A DNA stretch of 64,000 bases from Agrostemma githago. Taxonomy: Eukaryota; Streptophyta; Magnoliopsida; Caryophyllales; Caryophyllaceae. A program made the position numbers and the translations under genes. Of the stretch, positions 23,081-39,303 are shown piece after piece. Location: positions 51,222,078 to 51,286,077 of the forward strand of contig OY288241.1 of NCBI GenBank assembly GCA_958450325.1, written 5' to 3'. Position 1 is the stretch's first letter. Every line of letters begins with the position of its first letter. The notes under the pieces were generated by a model. That model worked only from the letters and a program-made list of their open reading frames with translations, had not been told where the DNA came from and did no database searches.

Positions 23081-25931
23081 GACTGAGGCTTGGACAAGGC
23101 GAAAGTCAGAGTAGCTACCAGGCCAATTGAGGATTACGACCTGACAGCCTTCCGGTCGGGTCGTTTATAGTCCATTAGACTTGCGTGAAGGGCTCGCCAG
23201 CCATAAGAAAATGGGTCATACCTGTCCTGATGACGATAGCTCCGTGGGGAGTCGGACTTGCCTTTGAAGTCCTAGGTGTACCTGTATTTGCACGTAATAT
23301 CTAGGTAAAACACCGACTCATGCTGGGGAGTAAAGTAACTGCGCGGGGACTTGCTTCTGAAGTCTTGGGTGTACCCGTATGCCGACACATCACGCCTTGG
23401 ATGTAGCATTCCAGGAGAAACACCGCTTTTGGTGTTCCGTTGGGAAGCACTAGCTGGTACCTGAAATGTTAGATACATAGGCAGAAATAACAGGCATAGC
23501 AGATAGCAAGTAGCACATAGGAAATGCAATTAGCATCTATAGACTGACTTGCGTTGGGGAAAATGGTTTTGCTTCATTTTGAAATCGAAGTCCTGAAAGC
23601 AACTCACGTGCTAGAAGATAGGTTTTCAAAATTGAAAGGGGTAGAAAAGAAATTTGCAGTTTAAATAGACTGAAATTTGACCTTGTTGAAAAGGATTTTA
23701 TCAAATGGCTAAGTTTTGCAAACTTCAAAGTAAAAAAATTTGAAGAGAGATGCATACTGACAGACTCGACTCTGGACGCGACAGGACGGGTTGACAGACA
23801 CGACTAGACTCTTGAGGGGTTGGATCGCAACTCGGTAGGGGAGTGGGTCACCTAAGATGACAAGACTCTTAAGTTGCGCTATTCCGTAGCCTAGGCGAGT
23901 GGCAACACAGTCGAACATCGAAATGGGAAAGATGTGCTATAGGGTGGCTGCAGTAGTCTGTAACGAGACTGTAACGACAGGACTTAGTAGTAGCAATGTT
24001 ATAGTCTGGTGTTCTTTGAATGTTTGGTTTTGGGGTACATTCCCAAAGTGGGTGTCGCTTCGAGTCCCTGACGGATTCTCGTCTTCGACTGAGCCGAGTA
24101 CTAGGACACTCTATGGAAAGGAGGCTAGATTTTGAAAGTCTTTGGATTTTGTGAGTGGATGGAGATCTTCTGTCTAAGAGTAGCCCCCAGGACGACAAAG
24201 CTAACTGTTGAGAACATGACAGTGTCGTGATAGGAATGATGGTGCTTTCTGAATTTGTGTCAATATGGGTGGTTGTGCCCTTGTTGAAAGGCTGCCTACG
24301 TATTCACGTGTAGTGAAATCAAACCAAGCCGTAGTTCAGTGGATTGAAAGATATATTATGGTGCCTAGTTTATTAGGGCTTTGTGTGTAACTAGCCATAG
24401 CGATGGTGTAGGCTAGGTGCATTCCCAATGATGTCTTGATCAAAGGGCTAGAATGGTTAGGATGTTGATCCTGTGACTGTGAGCGTTCTCCGGGGTAGCC
24501 CCCAGAGGTGGTGTGAACTATTTGGGCATGTTCTATGCCGACCGCAGGTTGAGTTCCCGTGTTTGGGGTTGGTAACTGGTTTGGATGTTTTTGGAAATGT
24601 GGTGCCAGGTAGAAAGTGGCTTTGATGTTTTGAAATCTGGAGCTCGATTTTGTGGAGCTAAGGCTTCGAGGGTAAGGTATTGCAATGTGGTAGGAAAAGG
24701 GGAAGTCGAGTAAAAATGACTCGCACTTCGATCGGGGTAGGTTTGATAATGTGGGATCTGATTTCCATGTCTGGCCCTAATGGTTAGGGGTATCCTATGG
24801 AGCTTGAATCCTCAAAATTCTGGGCTGTCTCTTAGCCTAGGTCTCGGGAAGGTCTTGAAGGTTTTAATGTGGGAAGGCTAGATGTGGTGTTAGCTGACCA
24901 ACTTAATTGTCTCTCCCTATTCGATGGTATGGGTTTTGATGATTTTTGAATTGACCGTATCCCGGTCAAGGGACTTTCACTTGAGCTGACCGTTGACCAC
25001 GGTCATGAGTATTTGAATTTTTTGTGTTTTTTTTGGGTTGACCTCTTAGCCCCGGTCGTGGGATTCTTCACTCGAGTTGACTGTGTCCCAGTCAAGGGAT
25101 TGATCGTATCTGGTCGAGGGATGTTGAGAGTTATTTTTTGGTCATTGCCAGCTCTTTTGTTTCGGCCTTTTGCTTTTTTTTCTTTGGACTTCTGTTTTTT
25201 GTCCATTTTTTTTACGGTTATCCCTCCCTTTGATGTTGTGGGTGGATATGGGGGTGGGCCCATCGGTTGGATTAGGCTTGTGGAGCTAAACCTTTGTAAG
25301 GTGTAAGCGTAGTTCGTGAGTGCAACTCGCGGTGGAGTACTCTACGGTAAACATGGTGATTTGGATATCGGTATTGTCATCATAATTCCGAGCAGGCTTA
25401 GTGGGAGCATCGTCCTGAGTTGGGTATTTTTGGCATCAAGCCTATAGAGTCACGATGCTTCTTTTTTGCTTCTGGTCAGACTAACGCCTAAGGTAGGGAT
25501 TGATCAGTCTTATTGGAGGGGTGTTTATTGTGGGTAATGGGCTTGCCTTCCGTCTTGAACCCAAACTAGGAGACTACCTAGATTTGTCATAGGATTCGAT
25601 ACTGCTCCTACTAGGGGTAGTTATGTGGCTGTCTATGCCGGACATGGAACAGGTAAGGGAAAGCATGGGTCTCAGTTCCTGCAGTCATTATAGATGTGCC
25701 TATAATAGTCACGTGCATCTGCTCACAGTGTATGATGGTGTTCATCATGTTCTCGGAAACACATAAGGAAAGTATATATGAGAGATTGAAAAAGTTGATT
25801 TTATTGAATTTTGGAAAGAGGACAGAATACAGTTGACTCTGACTCTGACATCGGAATTGAAAGAAATAGAACATCCTAGACTCGGACTCAGACTCAGACT
25901 TAAATCAAATCTGGACTCTGGGATGAGGTTG
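23081..25931 (-). other. Long untranslated 3' region of element A
   Basis: 2.85 kb without a credible ORF, yet much of it is recognisable in element B (51223-53436). Shared blocks include the GGCTGCCTACGTATTCACGTG region near 24290, the block at 23820-23910 and the segment at 25680-25770. In pea Ogre-type elements such regions are also long and non-coding. Confidence 0.6.
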
Positions 25932-26870
25932 TCAGTAATCTTCGGCTTCTAAGGACTCAAATGGATGTCCAGTATAGCCTTCGGTAGAAGCTTTACCCAG
26001 ATCTTCATTATGTCGAAGATCGTCTTCAATCTTAGTGCCCATTTCGGTAAGCACTGCAAAGTTTGAAATGTCGGCATACCTAAGATGGACGCGGTAGGAG
26101 GGTAGAAGGTTGTTGATGAATGCCTCCACTAGTGTCTTCTCGCTGGGCTTGTCTATCAGCTTAACACTCTCAGCCCGCCAACGTTGAAGGTATTTGGTGA
26201 AACTTTCTGTTGGATCTTGGGCCATGACTTCTAAAGTCCGCATGGTAGTCTGAAGTTCAGTATTATCATAATAGTTTTTAGCGAACTCGGTAGCCACATC
26301 TTCCCAAGTGGGGAATCTTTTTGTATTAAGCCTATAGAACCAGGCTTTTGGATATTTTCCGAGGGATGTGCCGAACTGATTGATGAACATGTCGGCTTTG
26401 ACCCCCTTGATCGCCATAAACGCCTTGAAAGCTCGGAGGTGTAGTAATGGATCCTCCGTCCCTTCGAATATGGGTAACCCTTCTAGATTGAGATCTGTTG
26501 GTAGTTTCTCACTAATGGGTGTATAGTCTCGGGAGTTTTCAACTCGGATGTTGTTCTCTTGGGAGGCATGGAAATGTTGTTCGAGCTCACGCACCGTGCT
26601 GATCAGTTTGGCAAATGGCCCAGTATTTACCGACCCGTAATTGAAGTCTTGTTCTTCAACGACAGTTAGACGAGCATCCAAGGCCTCTTGGTCGGCTCTT
26701 ATGAACCCTAGTTGGGTTTCAAACATGGCCTGCTTACTAGCCATGGTTTCTAGCAAAGCCTTCAGTTCATTAATGGTGTTTTCCATCTCCCTATTCCCGG
26801 TTGTGGATGCCATCCTCTGCGAGAATACCCACGTAATCAGAAATGTTACTTCGGAACTTGAATACACCAA
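25932..26870 (-). CDS. gag: Gag protein of element A (Ty3/gypsy retrotransposon gag domain)
   Basis: 312 codons, intact. The likelier start is the Met at residue 20 (MASTTGNREMENT, 26813). Residues 28-74 are a coiled coil (NTINELKALLETMASKQ...LTVVEEQ). About residues 110-260 form the retrotransposon gag (capsid-like) domain: LPIFEGTEDPLLHLRAF, GKYPKAWFYRL, FPTWEDVATEFAKNYY, ESFTKYLQRWRAESVKL, EAFINNLLPSYR. There is no CCHC zinc knuckle and no protease after it; the frame ends at ...SLEAEDY. Capsid-type gag proteins assemble the cytoplasmic particle that packages element RNA. An intact gag in an element with no pol suggests the protein itself is useful for its spread. Element B, otherwise collinear, lacks this gene. 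Confidence 0.9.
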   Translation of the reverse strand: MVYSSSEVTFLITWVFSQRMASTTGNREMENTINELKALLETMASKQAMFETQLGFIRADQEALDARLTVVEEQDFNYGSVNTGPFAKLISTVRELEQHFHASQENNIRVENSRDYTPISEKLPTDLNLEGLPIFEGTEDPLLHLRAFKAFMAIKGVKADMFINQFGTSLGKYPKAWFYRLNTKRFPTWEDVATEFAKNYYDNTELQTTMRTLEVMAQDPTESFTKYLQRWRAESVKLIDKPSEKTLVEAFINNLLPSYRVHLRYADISNFAVLTEMGTKIEDDLRHNEDLGKASTEGYTGHPFESLEAEDY

Positions 26871-28624
26871 GGCATAGGAAATAGCGCGGGAGGAGAGACA
26901 ACTCTGGTTTGACTCGGGTTAGACTCTCCTAAGACAAATATGTAGGGTACGATTCTCGGAGTGATTGTGATTAATCGCCCCGTCGGAGAATAGCCCCCAA
27001 GTGAGACCAAGGACTCTTGTAGGACTCAGATGGTGTGGCGTCTAAGTGACTCTAAAGTGACACACGTGAGACAACATGTGTAGGACCTGACCCTTAGAGC
27101 AACCGTGATTGATCGCTCTGCTGAAGGGTAGCCCCCGAGTGAGATTGAAGGTTTTGTTAAGACTCGAGTGTCGGACGAGTGACCCTTAGACGTAAGGATC
27201 ACGAACCTTTAGCTACAGGGCTATGCCTTGTAAAAGGTTGACTCGGCCTCGAGGAAGGCAGACGGGTAAGGGAGGAAACTTGCGATGTAGGATCGGCAGA
27301 GTTTCGACGCTAGAGACCCTTGACTTGACTCGAATAAGGGTGGCCCTGTGATTAGGGTAGACCCTTAAGTTAAAGAGTTCTAGAGTTGGAATGACTCGAC
27401 TAACGGATTGAAAGATGGGCGAGATTCCCTTAGGAAAGGTCGTGGGGACCGTCCTGCTAGAGGAAAAGATCGCGTGAGACTTTCTAGTTAGGACTCGAGT
27501 GTATGGACGAACCTTCCACTTACGAGCGTATGACTCGTGTTGGTCGGTTATGCCTTTAGAAAAAGGCGGACTAGGATGGGGAAGGAACCCGTGATGTAGG
27601 ATCGACGGAGTTTCGACGCTAAAGACCTTCGACGTATTACGAAAAGACCCAACACATGAATTACGGTAGGTCCTATAATAAGGAAGGTTTTTGAAAAATG
27701 ATTGAATTTTGAAAATTGAGAGGACGGTCCTGAAATTGGCAGTGGGCCAATAGGACCAGGCATTATGAAATGTTAGAATGGTTGCGAGTAATTTCGCGTT
27801 TTGAAAATTGAGGAGGCGATCCCGTCTTTCGAAATTGGCAGCATGCCGACAGGGCCGAGTTTTTTTGAAAAGTTGAATATCGAAAATAAATTTCCGAAAT
27901 TTTGAAAATCGAAAATAGGATCCCGAAGATTTGAAAATCGAAAACGGCATCTCGGAGATTTGAAAATCGCGGATGGCATTACAAAGATTTGAAAATTGAA
28001 ATTGAATTTTGAAAATTCGAAAATCGAAAAGGGAATCGAAAATTCGAAATTTGAAATGGGAAGCATGCCGGCTAAAAAAATAGGCTATTTTGAGTCAAAT
28101 CGTAAGTCTAAATTTTGGCAGCATTCCGAGTTTTGAAAATTGGATATTTTGAAAAGACGGGTCCCAAAACGGACAGTATTTCGGGTTTTTCAAAATTTGG
28201 TATTTTTGGAAAGATGCATTTTTTGAAATGACGGTTTTTGAAAAAAATGACACGGAAACCAAGTAGCAGGTAGTCAAGCAAGTATTACAACGACGCTTAT
28301 GTATGCTTTACACTAAGTCTCGGTCGGTCAAAATAGGGTCTATACCAACAACGATGACATTCTCGTGAATCGGGACGGACTCCCTAAGCCGATTTGGTCT
28401 TAGGACTTGCCGCAAAACCCAGACGAGTTCCGCCATCGAAGTCTTTAGCGCACCCATGTAGGAATGCACTGTGGTATAGTGGGACGTCGGTCACAAGTAA
28501 CCGGCCCGGGCAAAATTGGGTTATGCATGAATCATTAAACTAATGCGCGCACACTAATATACGAACGATTTCTCTTCGAGTCTCACTCTAGGAACCCCGA
28601 TGATGACATGTGGTACATCAGGTA
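26871..28624 (-). other. 5' untranslated interior of element A
   Basis: Between primer site and gag. 27690-28260 has a loose ~30 bp period of 'tttgaaaat(t/c)g' with A-rich spacers; a 245-codon frame at 27213-27950 lies here but follows that repetition. Collinear with 48638-50160 of element B. Confidence 0.5.
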
Positions 28625-28643
28625 TCCCCAGCGGAGTCGCCAA
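28625..28643 (-). other. Primer binding site of element A
   Basis: Minus strand TTGGCGACTCCGCTGGGGA, two bases inside the 5' LTR end. I recall this as the primer site of plant Tat/Ogre-lineage elements (reported as tRNA-Arg type); the tRNA match is not verified here. Confidence 0.7.
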
Positions 28644-28645
28644 AT

Positions 28646-31497
<2,852 letters not shown>

Positions 31498-34440
31498 TAG
31501 TGTCATTTACCACTTTCATATTATTACCAAAGTTGAGCATGTCATCAACATAAAGACATATAATTACACACCCATGATCATCAACTTTTGAGTAAACACA
31601 AGCATCTGAATCATTTACATAAAAACCGTAAGAGATAATAGTCTGATTAAACTTGTCCTACCATTGTTTTGGAGCTTGCTTCAGACCGTACAAAGAACGA
31701 ACAAGTTTACATACCTTGTCTTCTTGACCCTGGACCATACATCCCTCAGGTTGTTTCATGTATATTTCTTCATTCAAATCGCCATTCAAGAAAGCTGTCT
31801 TAACACCCATTTGATGCATGATGAGATCATGTATAGATGCTAAAGCAATAAGAGCCCTGATAGTAGCTATTTTTGTGACAGAAGAATAGGTATCAAAAAA
31901 ATCCAAACCCTTTGTTTGTCTATTCCCACATACCACAAGTGTAGCCTTATATTTATCAACAGAACCGTCAGTTTTGAGTTTCTTTTTAAACACCCATTTA
32001 TTACTAAGAGGTTTACACCTTCTCGGCAAATCACTCAAAATCTAGGTATTATTACTCATAATTGATTCAATTTCTCTGATGATAGCTTCTAACCAAAAAT
32101 TAGAATCGATGGAACTCATGGCCTCTTTGTAATTTCTAGGGTCTTCTTCCATAATAAATGCATACATAGTTTCTTCATTAAGTCTATCGACTTCACTTAA
32201 GAACGTCGTAAGAAAAACAGGTCCGAAACACGTTTCTGTTCTAGCCCTTTCACTCCTTCTAATTTCCACAGTTTTGTCACGTGAATCATTGTTAGAGGGA
32301 GTCGAAATAAGTGGTGTAGGGGTCGGGCAAATATGACTCTCCTTTTTCATAAGAAAAATGTGTTCAAAGAACTCAACATCTCTAGACTCTTTAATAGGAC
32401 CAAAACCAGATGAATTCTTTACGATTAAACGATAAGCCGCATTGTTAGACGCATAACCAATAAAAAATGCATCGATTGTCTTAGGTCCAATTTTAGGTCT
32501 CTGATGATCGGGAAGGCCAATTTTACCCAAACACCCCCACACTTTTAAATAACCCAAATTTGGAGGAAAGCCCCTCCAAAGCTCAAAAGGTGTCTTATCT
32601 ATTCGTTTGTGAGGAACAAGATTAAGAACATAATAAGAAGATAGAAGAGCCTCACCCCACATGTTATCTGGCATACCTGAACTGATAAACATTGCATTCA
32701 TCTTATTTTTCAGCGTCCTGTTTTTCCTCTCAGCAATTCCATTTTGTTGAGGCGTGTAAGGAGCGGTGAATTCATGAATTATGCCTTTTTCCTTGTAGAT
32801 TTTGTGTAGGGTTCCAACATCGTACTCTCCACCTCTATTAGATCTGACAAGTTTTAGTTTGAGATCTAACTGGTTCTCAACTTCCGCTTTATACTCCATA
32901 AAATTTTCCTCTGCCTCATCTTTAGAGCTTAAAAGATATACTTTAATAAATCGAGAAAAATCATCTACGAAAGTAATGTAATAATTTTTACCTCCTCTAC
33001 TTGTACAACTTTTAAAATCTCCCAAATCATAATGAATTAACTCAAGTAGTGTAGAGGTCTGTTGCATGGATTTGTTAAACAATTTCTTAGCATCCTTAGC
33101 TTCAACGCATATCTCCATTTATCAAACTCGATGCTACTAAACTCAGGGATTAAACTCATTTGTTTCAGTTTTCTAACCGAAATACTAGTCTAGCATGCCA
33201 TAATGAAACAGATTCAGCGATATACATGGAAGTAGACGGATTATTATTCATTGTTTCAATATCGAGTACAAAAAGTCCATTATTACAAAAATCTTTACCG
33301 ACAAAATTAGAATTTCTAGTAAGAACTAATTTATTGGATTCAAAAGAAAGTTTTGTACCTGCTTTGTTTAAAAGACCATCTGAAATAAGATTTCTACGAA
33401 TTTCAGGCACATGAAGGACATTGTTAAGTTCAAGAGTTTTACCTGAAGTGAGTTTAAGAATGATTTTACCTTTCCCTTAGACAGCAACTGTGGATGAATT
33501 ACCCATAAAGACACAATCACCATTGTTGACGATGTCGTACTCCTTGAACATATCTTTGCTGGAACAGATATGTCTTGTAGAACCCGTATCAACCACCCAC
33601 TCGGACAAATTGCTTACCAAATTTACCTCAGACACAACGACAACTATTACCTCGTCATCCTCGTCTGGTTCGGTCAAGTGAGCTTGAGGTTTGTGAAATT
33701 TTTTATTTCTCTTTTTGTTGTTGTGTGACGATGAACCCATAGGACAGTCTCTTGAAGTGTGACCATATTTCCCACAAGAGTAGCATTCACCCTTAAATTC
33801 CCTTTTCCCGCCTTTGTTGATGTTAGGACTCCTAACCCCGTGAAGTTGATTAGCACCCTTTTGCTTATTACCCTTGGATTGGTGTTTCCTAGTCTCAAGA
33901 AGATTAGCATTAGAGGATGAATGTTCTATGGTTTTTATCCTAGTTTGGATACGATTTTGCTCTTCAAATTTTATGTGGGATACTAACTCTTGAAGTGTAA
34001 AAGAACAAAGATTTTCATACTCATGTACTTGATCTAAAACAGGTTTACTATCATTCATACGGAAATCCAACCAACGACTACATGCATACTTCTTAGTTCC
34101 AAAATCATTTGTTCCATACTTGGTTTGTAAAGCACTCAAAATTTCTTTAGCCGTCTAATACTTACAAGAAATAGAAAATAATGCGGCAGTCATGTAATGC
34201 AATAACATTCCTCTACATGTCTTAGTATCCTTTTCATAATCTTTACCGGAAAGAAGAGGTGCTTCATCTTCAGTTAAAGTATAGTTGACACCAATTTGAA
34301 TAAGAAAAAATTCCATTTTATCGGACCACATGCGATAATTTTTTTCCATTAAACGGATCCATTTTGGACATCTCAGGAACATAAGGAGCAGGCATCATAA
34401 CAGTTGAAAAAGGAGCAGAAGAATTCGGAATACCAGCCAT
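31498..34440 (-). pseudogene. Copia gag-protease-integrase-RT (first part), multiply disrupted
   Basis: From ATG 34440 (MAGIPNSSAPFS): an extra A in an A7 tract near 34341-34347 shifts the frame before NYRMWSDKMEFFL; a TAG at 34156-34154 follows. Then gag continues with zinc knuckle CYSCGKYGHTSRDC and protease motif VVDTGSTRHIC, to a TAA at 33479-33477. GAG-pre-integrase (SVSLWHARL) and the integrase core (33118-32042) follow. The integrase second Asp is changed (RSNRGGEY for the usual RSDRGGEY), the Glu is kept (PQQNGIAERKNRT). RT begins at 32038 with MGVKTAFLNGDL, where the family has MDVKTAFLNGDL; a stop follows PKQW, and the YVDDM box remains near 31540. Element A cuts the frame at 31498. 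Confidence 0.9.
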
Positions 34441-34487
34441 ATTGCTAAATGATACGAAAAAATAAGAAAAAAAATTCGACTTTAAAT

Positions 34488-35343
34488 TGTTAGCATTATT
34501 GTAGTATAAAGAAGAAACGAGCTTATCTGGTTGTGGCGTGACAAAGTCACTGTCCTAAAGTCGAATTTGTCTCGTACACTACACACAGCTTTTCTCGACA
34601 ATCGACCCCCAGGAGCACACAACCTTTGCAGCTTCGGTGTAGACGAAACTGCAAATTGAATACTATCAAGAACGTTGCCAAGTAACCTCGGAAATATTTG
34701 AGAGTAGAAATATTAAAGAGATAAAGTGAAGAGAGAAGAGAAGAGATGAGTTGTGTGTTGTAAGTGAATGTAGGAGGGGGTTTATATAGCAAGCTTTGAG
34801 GAGAAACCAAAGCTTGAATTAATGGTGTAGCAAAAAATAAAAAGAGTAGGTGCATGAACCAACCAGATGCATCTCCCACATTGATAGAATAATCAAGAAG
34901 GCCTTAAAATTTATTGGGACTTGTGCCAAATTCCTGTAGCAAACAAAAACGTAAAAATGGGCTTAAACCCACAACACATACCCGCGGTAATCACACATGT
35001 GGTTCAAGGCCAAATCCACACATCTCAATAAAAGGCCCTTCTACTACAAGTGGTAATACTAGGAAGGAGGAAGCTTATAAACATCAAGTCTTCCTCTTAT
35101 TTTTCCAATGTGGGATAACACCACAAAGGAAGCTAAAAAAAACCAAATTTTGTCAATGTGGGAGAATTCCCATTTTTCCTTATTTTCTCAATATGGTACA
35201 ACGAGTAAGGAAGCTTCTTTTGAAGCATATAACCGAGCCACTAAACGGCGATGTGGGATACTTATCCAACAATCCCCCACATGCTACAAAAGAAGATTTC
35301 AAAGGATAAAGAAGATAGTTGGCAACGGGGGTTTAGTCCAACA
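34488..35343 (-). repeat. 5' LTR of the copia element
   Basis: 856 bp, TGTTAGCA...TCCAACA on the plus strand, flanked outside by the AGATA TSD. Confidence 0.9.
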
Positions 35344-35559
35344 AGATATTATTTAAATTGTCTTTTTTTTTTGTGCAAATGTAAGTACACTAATATATTT
35401 GAACCAAAATTTACAACTTAGGTGCACTCTTGCGGAGGTTAGTTACTCCTTACTTTTAGTATAGTGTCTATGCTTATATAAAATTTACTAGGTGTTATAC
35501 TCTCAATACTCTTTACTCTGTCTCAAGTCTCGTTCTTGATTTGCTCTATTACATACTCA

Positions 35560-36465
35560 GACTTTTTAACAGATAAATGAACTTTACAAGAGTTCCTTTC
35601 CATCCATATATGATACAGGGTGCATAGTATAGCTGCTGCAATGACTTGTTTAAACATGAGGGACCCATGACGTGTTTTCCGCTATCATTCGCTAGTGTTG
35701 GTCAGAGGAATAGTAACCCCAAGCCAACTATTTATCTTTCTGAAACACTACTTGGTATAGATACAAACAGAGAACAGATGATTATGAGATTGATCCGTCA
35801 CTCCACAGAGGAAGGAGTTGCTATCAAGAACAATAATCTGCATTCGGACAAGTGTGTCCTTAGTTGGGGGGCGCTGATGACTAATAAGTCATGCTTTGTA
35901 GGAGTGTGTAGGGATGCTCAATATGTTTCAGATGAAAGCAGACCAGGTCACACGTTGATGTCTTCCAGCAAGCCAATCATAACCTTCACTTATGGTATAG
36001 TCTCTACCTTGTGCCAGCAATGTAGAGAAACAATTGTTAGTGAAGAAGAGTGTCTTAACCCAGCATATCTTGCACTAAGATCAGCTGGAATTGAGAGTAG
36101 GTGTATAAGTCTTCCAGTCAACGTCCTTTATATACACTCCACGAACCCACCTGACCTAGAGATGATTAGCCTCAACAGTATAATAATCCACTAAGCCTAC
36201 TTAGCTATGCACGCAATATTCCAAATTTGCAGCTTCTTTAGTCCAAGCCCACCCTCCTTCTTAGTTCTACAAACGACATCCCAGGCGAAAAGAGGAGGGG
36301 AGCTATAGTGTTCACTGCCTTCCAGAGGAAGTTCCTTTAAATGTTGGTTATGAGCTTAATGGTCGATGTGGGGAGGATGAAGATTCTAGCTCAATATTGA
36401 TGAATGGCACTCAGGACAGATTGCACTAACACAAATCTGCCGGCTATGCGTTTTTTTTAATCTTT
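35560..36465 (-). pseudogene. LINE RT C-terminal and zinc-binding (zf-RVT) region, broken
   Basis: Minus strand: NFLWKAVNTIAPLLFAWDVV, then KKEGGLGLKKLQIWNIACIA, a degenerate zf-RVT region, and AILCTLYHIWMERN near 35620-35580. This is the conserved tail of plant L1 RT proteins. Several stops. Confidence 0.65.
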
Positions 36466-37230
36466 TGATAAGCAAATCGTGTACCTATCAAAGATAACCG
36501 ACTTAGGTCTAACTAAAAATATAGCTAGGGAAGTCAGGATCGAATCCACAGGGAGACAAATAAATTATACTTGGAACTTAAGTCCGTCTAAGTAAGCAAA
36601 TATGGGGGTTGTTTGATTATTTGAATAAATTAAAGTAGTGAACAAAAGAGAATTTAAAGAGAAGAAATAACTAAAACAAATAAGATGAATTAAGACGAAT
36701 TTATATGCAGATAAAAACTAGGATTGTCGGTTGACCATGAATTTTCTATGGTCGAAGTCTAGGTCACAGGTCTATCATAGATATTTCTCTAAGTGGTAGT
36801 GAAAAGGTCCTTCCAGTTCGTTATTCACCCTAGAATGCTTCTAACGACTTCCGATCTTATTAGGACAAACTAATGTGTTGTAGCAGGTCTAACTCTTACC
36901 ATGCTTCCGATCTTAGGTTCGAGTTTACCAATTATATTAATCAATTACGTCGACTTAATCAGTTAGTCTCAATTAAATTCTACAATTAACAACTCAGACA
37001 CAATATCATTGACAGATCTATAAACTATTTAACAACCATATTCAATTCACCGATCCCCTAAATCCTAGAAAGGGGAATTAGCTACTCATAGAGAAATTTA
37101 CGACAACAATAATAAAGATGATAATTAGATTAAGCATAACTAATAGATCTAAAGAGAAATAAGCATAAATGAATTAATAAGATTAAGAAAGAAGGAATTA
37201 AGAAATAAAGGAAGAACAAAGAGAGAATTA

Positions 37231-38007
37231 GGGGCCGTTTGGTTTGGGGTCTACAGGAAAGGGAAAGGGAATCAACTTGTTTCATTCCCTTTGTTGTCGT
37301 TTGTTTTACTATTTTTCCATTTCCTTTCCCCCCTTTCATTCCTCTCCAAAACCCCAAACTCCTCCATCTTCATTACCCCACCCCCCCTAGGGTTAGATTT
37401 CCATTCCTCATTACCTCACCATCACCATCACCATCCTCAATTCCTCACCGTTAGATACTAGACCTAATAAATTTTGACCCGATCGTAAACTCGACCTAGT
37501 TATTTTAGAGACTTAAAATATTTGACATGCGACCCGTGTGATCCGAACCTGAAATAACCCATTAATTTAGGATTGAGACCTGAACCATTATATATTATAT
37601 TTGAAATAATAATTAAAAAGTTATTATTTAACATGTTTGAAAAATTAATTCAAAAAAAGTTATATGAATTATTATTTTTATATCATTTAGTAATAAAATG
37701 TTCATAAATACTTCATAATATTATACGGAGTACTTCGTAAGCTTGTATATATATTTTTTAACATTTTTATTTTCAACAAGTATTTGATTAATATAATAAT
37801 ATTATGAATACTCAACATGAATAATATGAATAAAAAATAGTTAGTTTTTTAATTGGTAAAAAGTGAGGCGTCGGAAATTGATTTATTCCTCATTCCCTTG
37901 CATTTCGTAAACAAACAACCAACAACATCAAAGGGTAATCTTTTCCTTTCCTTTCTATTCCCTTTATTGATTTCATTCCCTTACCCCTTCCCCAACCAAA
38001 CGCCCCC
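37231..38007. mobile_element. Tourist-like (PIF/Harbinger) MITE
   Basis: 777 bp, ends GGGGCCGTTTGGTTTGGGG / CCCCAACCAAACGCCCCC, TSD TTA (37228-37230, 38008-38010). No transposase. The other copy of the LTR (58506-59903) is an empty site. Confidence 0.85.
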
Positions 38008-38247
38008 TTAGATTACCGAGTTTAAGAAAGAGTAGTAAAAAAAAGTTTAGAAATTCTAGATCTAAAATTTTGAGTGTAGAGAGAAATCTAAAAAGTACTC
38101 TAAAGAAAAATTAATAGTATAAGGAAGAAGTGGTATATAAATTACAGTCTAAAAGTTTCTTAGATACTAAGCTAAAACAAAAGCCCAAAAGTCTATTAAC
38201 ACTAAATATCAAATTAGGAAAGTGTCGAACTTCGTCCAGTCTCAAGA

Positions 38248-38305
38248 ATAGTCAGTCGACTATTTTGAATAGTCGGTCAACTATTTTGGATAGTCGGTCG
38301 ACTAT
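38248..38305 (-). repeat. Phased palindrome array, AGTCGRYCGACT type (three units, 21 bp)
   Basis: ATAGTCAGTCGACTAT, ATAGTCGGTCAACTAT and ATAGTCGGTCGACTAT start at 38248, 38269 and 38290, exactly 21 bp apart. Confidence 0.88.
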
Positions 38306-38713
38306 TTATGACCTGTTTCCGTTCTCAACACGGCACGCTCAACTTCAAACGCTTGCCATTTCTTCGTTTCTTCATCAAATCGGGCTTGTAATATACCATT
38401 GGAAAGCTAAGAAAAATAGATTTCTAACAAAACTTGAATCAGCTCAATTAAAGTTGTATACCCCAAGATATTCACGTTTTGATTTGACCCGTTTGGAAAT
38501 GATCATTCTCTTTTCTTATTTCGCATAAGATTTCCCCTCTAAGCACGACTTTTAGATTGTTTATGCGTCCATGGATTGATTCCCTACGTAAAATGTAACA
38601 AGATCACAAAGTATCAAATTCGGGAGAAAATAATAGACAATTTTACTCGATATGCATGAAAATGCGCGCGTAAAAGACGGAATAATCATATATAAATCGC
38701 ACGCATCATCTTT

Positions 38714-38978
38714 CATGCTGGTTAATTAGTGGGCCCCCTCAATAAATAATACGAAGTAATGGAATATTGGTTTAATTATCCATTTATGGAGTACGAATTG
38801 GTGCATAATTTTTTTTAAAACTGTTTTAATTTCTGAATTTTAAAATGGGTAAGGGAAGTTATATTTTTATCCAAACAAAACTTTATTTTACTTATTATAA
38901 ACAGGTCATTCAATCAAAATGATACATTTTCATGTTTATAAAAGACTCTCTCTCTATATATATATATAGTTCTCGTAT

Positions 38979-39018
<40 letters not shown>

Positions 39019-39303
39019 CTCGTATTTTTTTTTTCTATTTATAGAAAATGACAATATTTTCTGGCCCCTTTAATTTAGGTGGCCCATAAAACAGTTTAAT
39101 TTACCAATAACTTAAAAGTTGTGAAATAATAATGCATGTACTTTGTTTGGATACGAGGTAGTATTATATATGAGTATTGTAGAGTACGACCTATACAAGA
39201 GCTACTCATTTTCTTCATATATCTGAATGGTTGAGTGCATAATATTTGACATGTTATAATTTTTCACTAATACGGTCGTTACAAATTAGAATTTTTATTT
39301 TTC
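38714..39303. other. AT-rich insertion inside the LINE, unidentified
   Basis: No gene. TA microsatellite at about 38976-39014 with TAGTTCTCGTATT on both sides. Lies between the two LINE halves, so it is probably another insertion, but no terminal repeats were found. Confidence 0.35.

Larger units (their letters stand above)
36466..38708 (-). mobile_element. Solo LTR (palindrome-array family), carrying a nested MITE
   Basis: Plus strand TGATAAGC...ACGCATCA with 5 bp TSD TCTTT (36461-36465, 38709-38713). Homologous to the solo LTR 58506-59903, which lacks the MITE. Minus strand is the transcription sense: the CCCTGTGGATTCGATCC block near its 3' end, palindromes at 38248-38305 and a TATA-like TTTATATACC about 115 bp beyond them (38131-38141). 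Confidence 0.88.

Noticed and set aside
27213..27950. 245-codon minus-strand frame
   Set aside because: Lies in the leader of element A, made of phased 'gaaaattg' repeats; no domain, and not kept in element B.
35646..36194. 182-codon plus-strand frame
   Set aside because: Antisense to the LINE C-terminal region, which has recognisable motifs on the minus strand.
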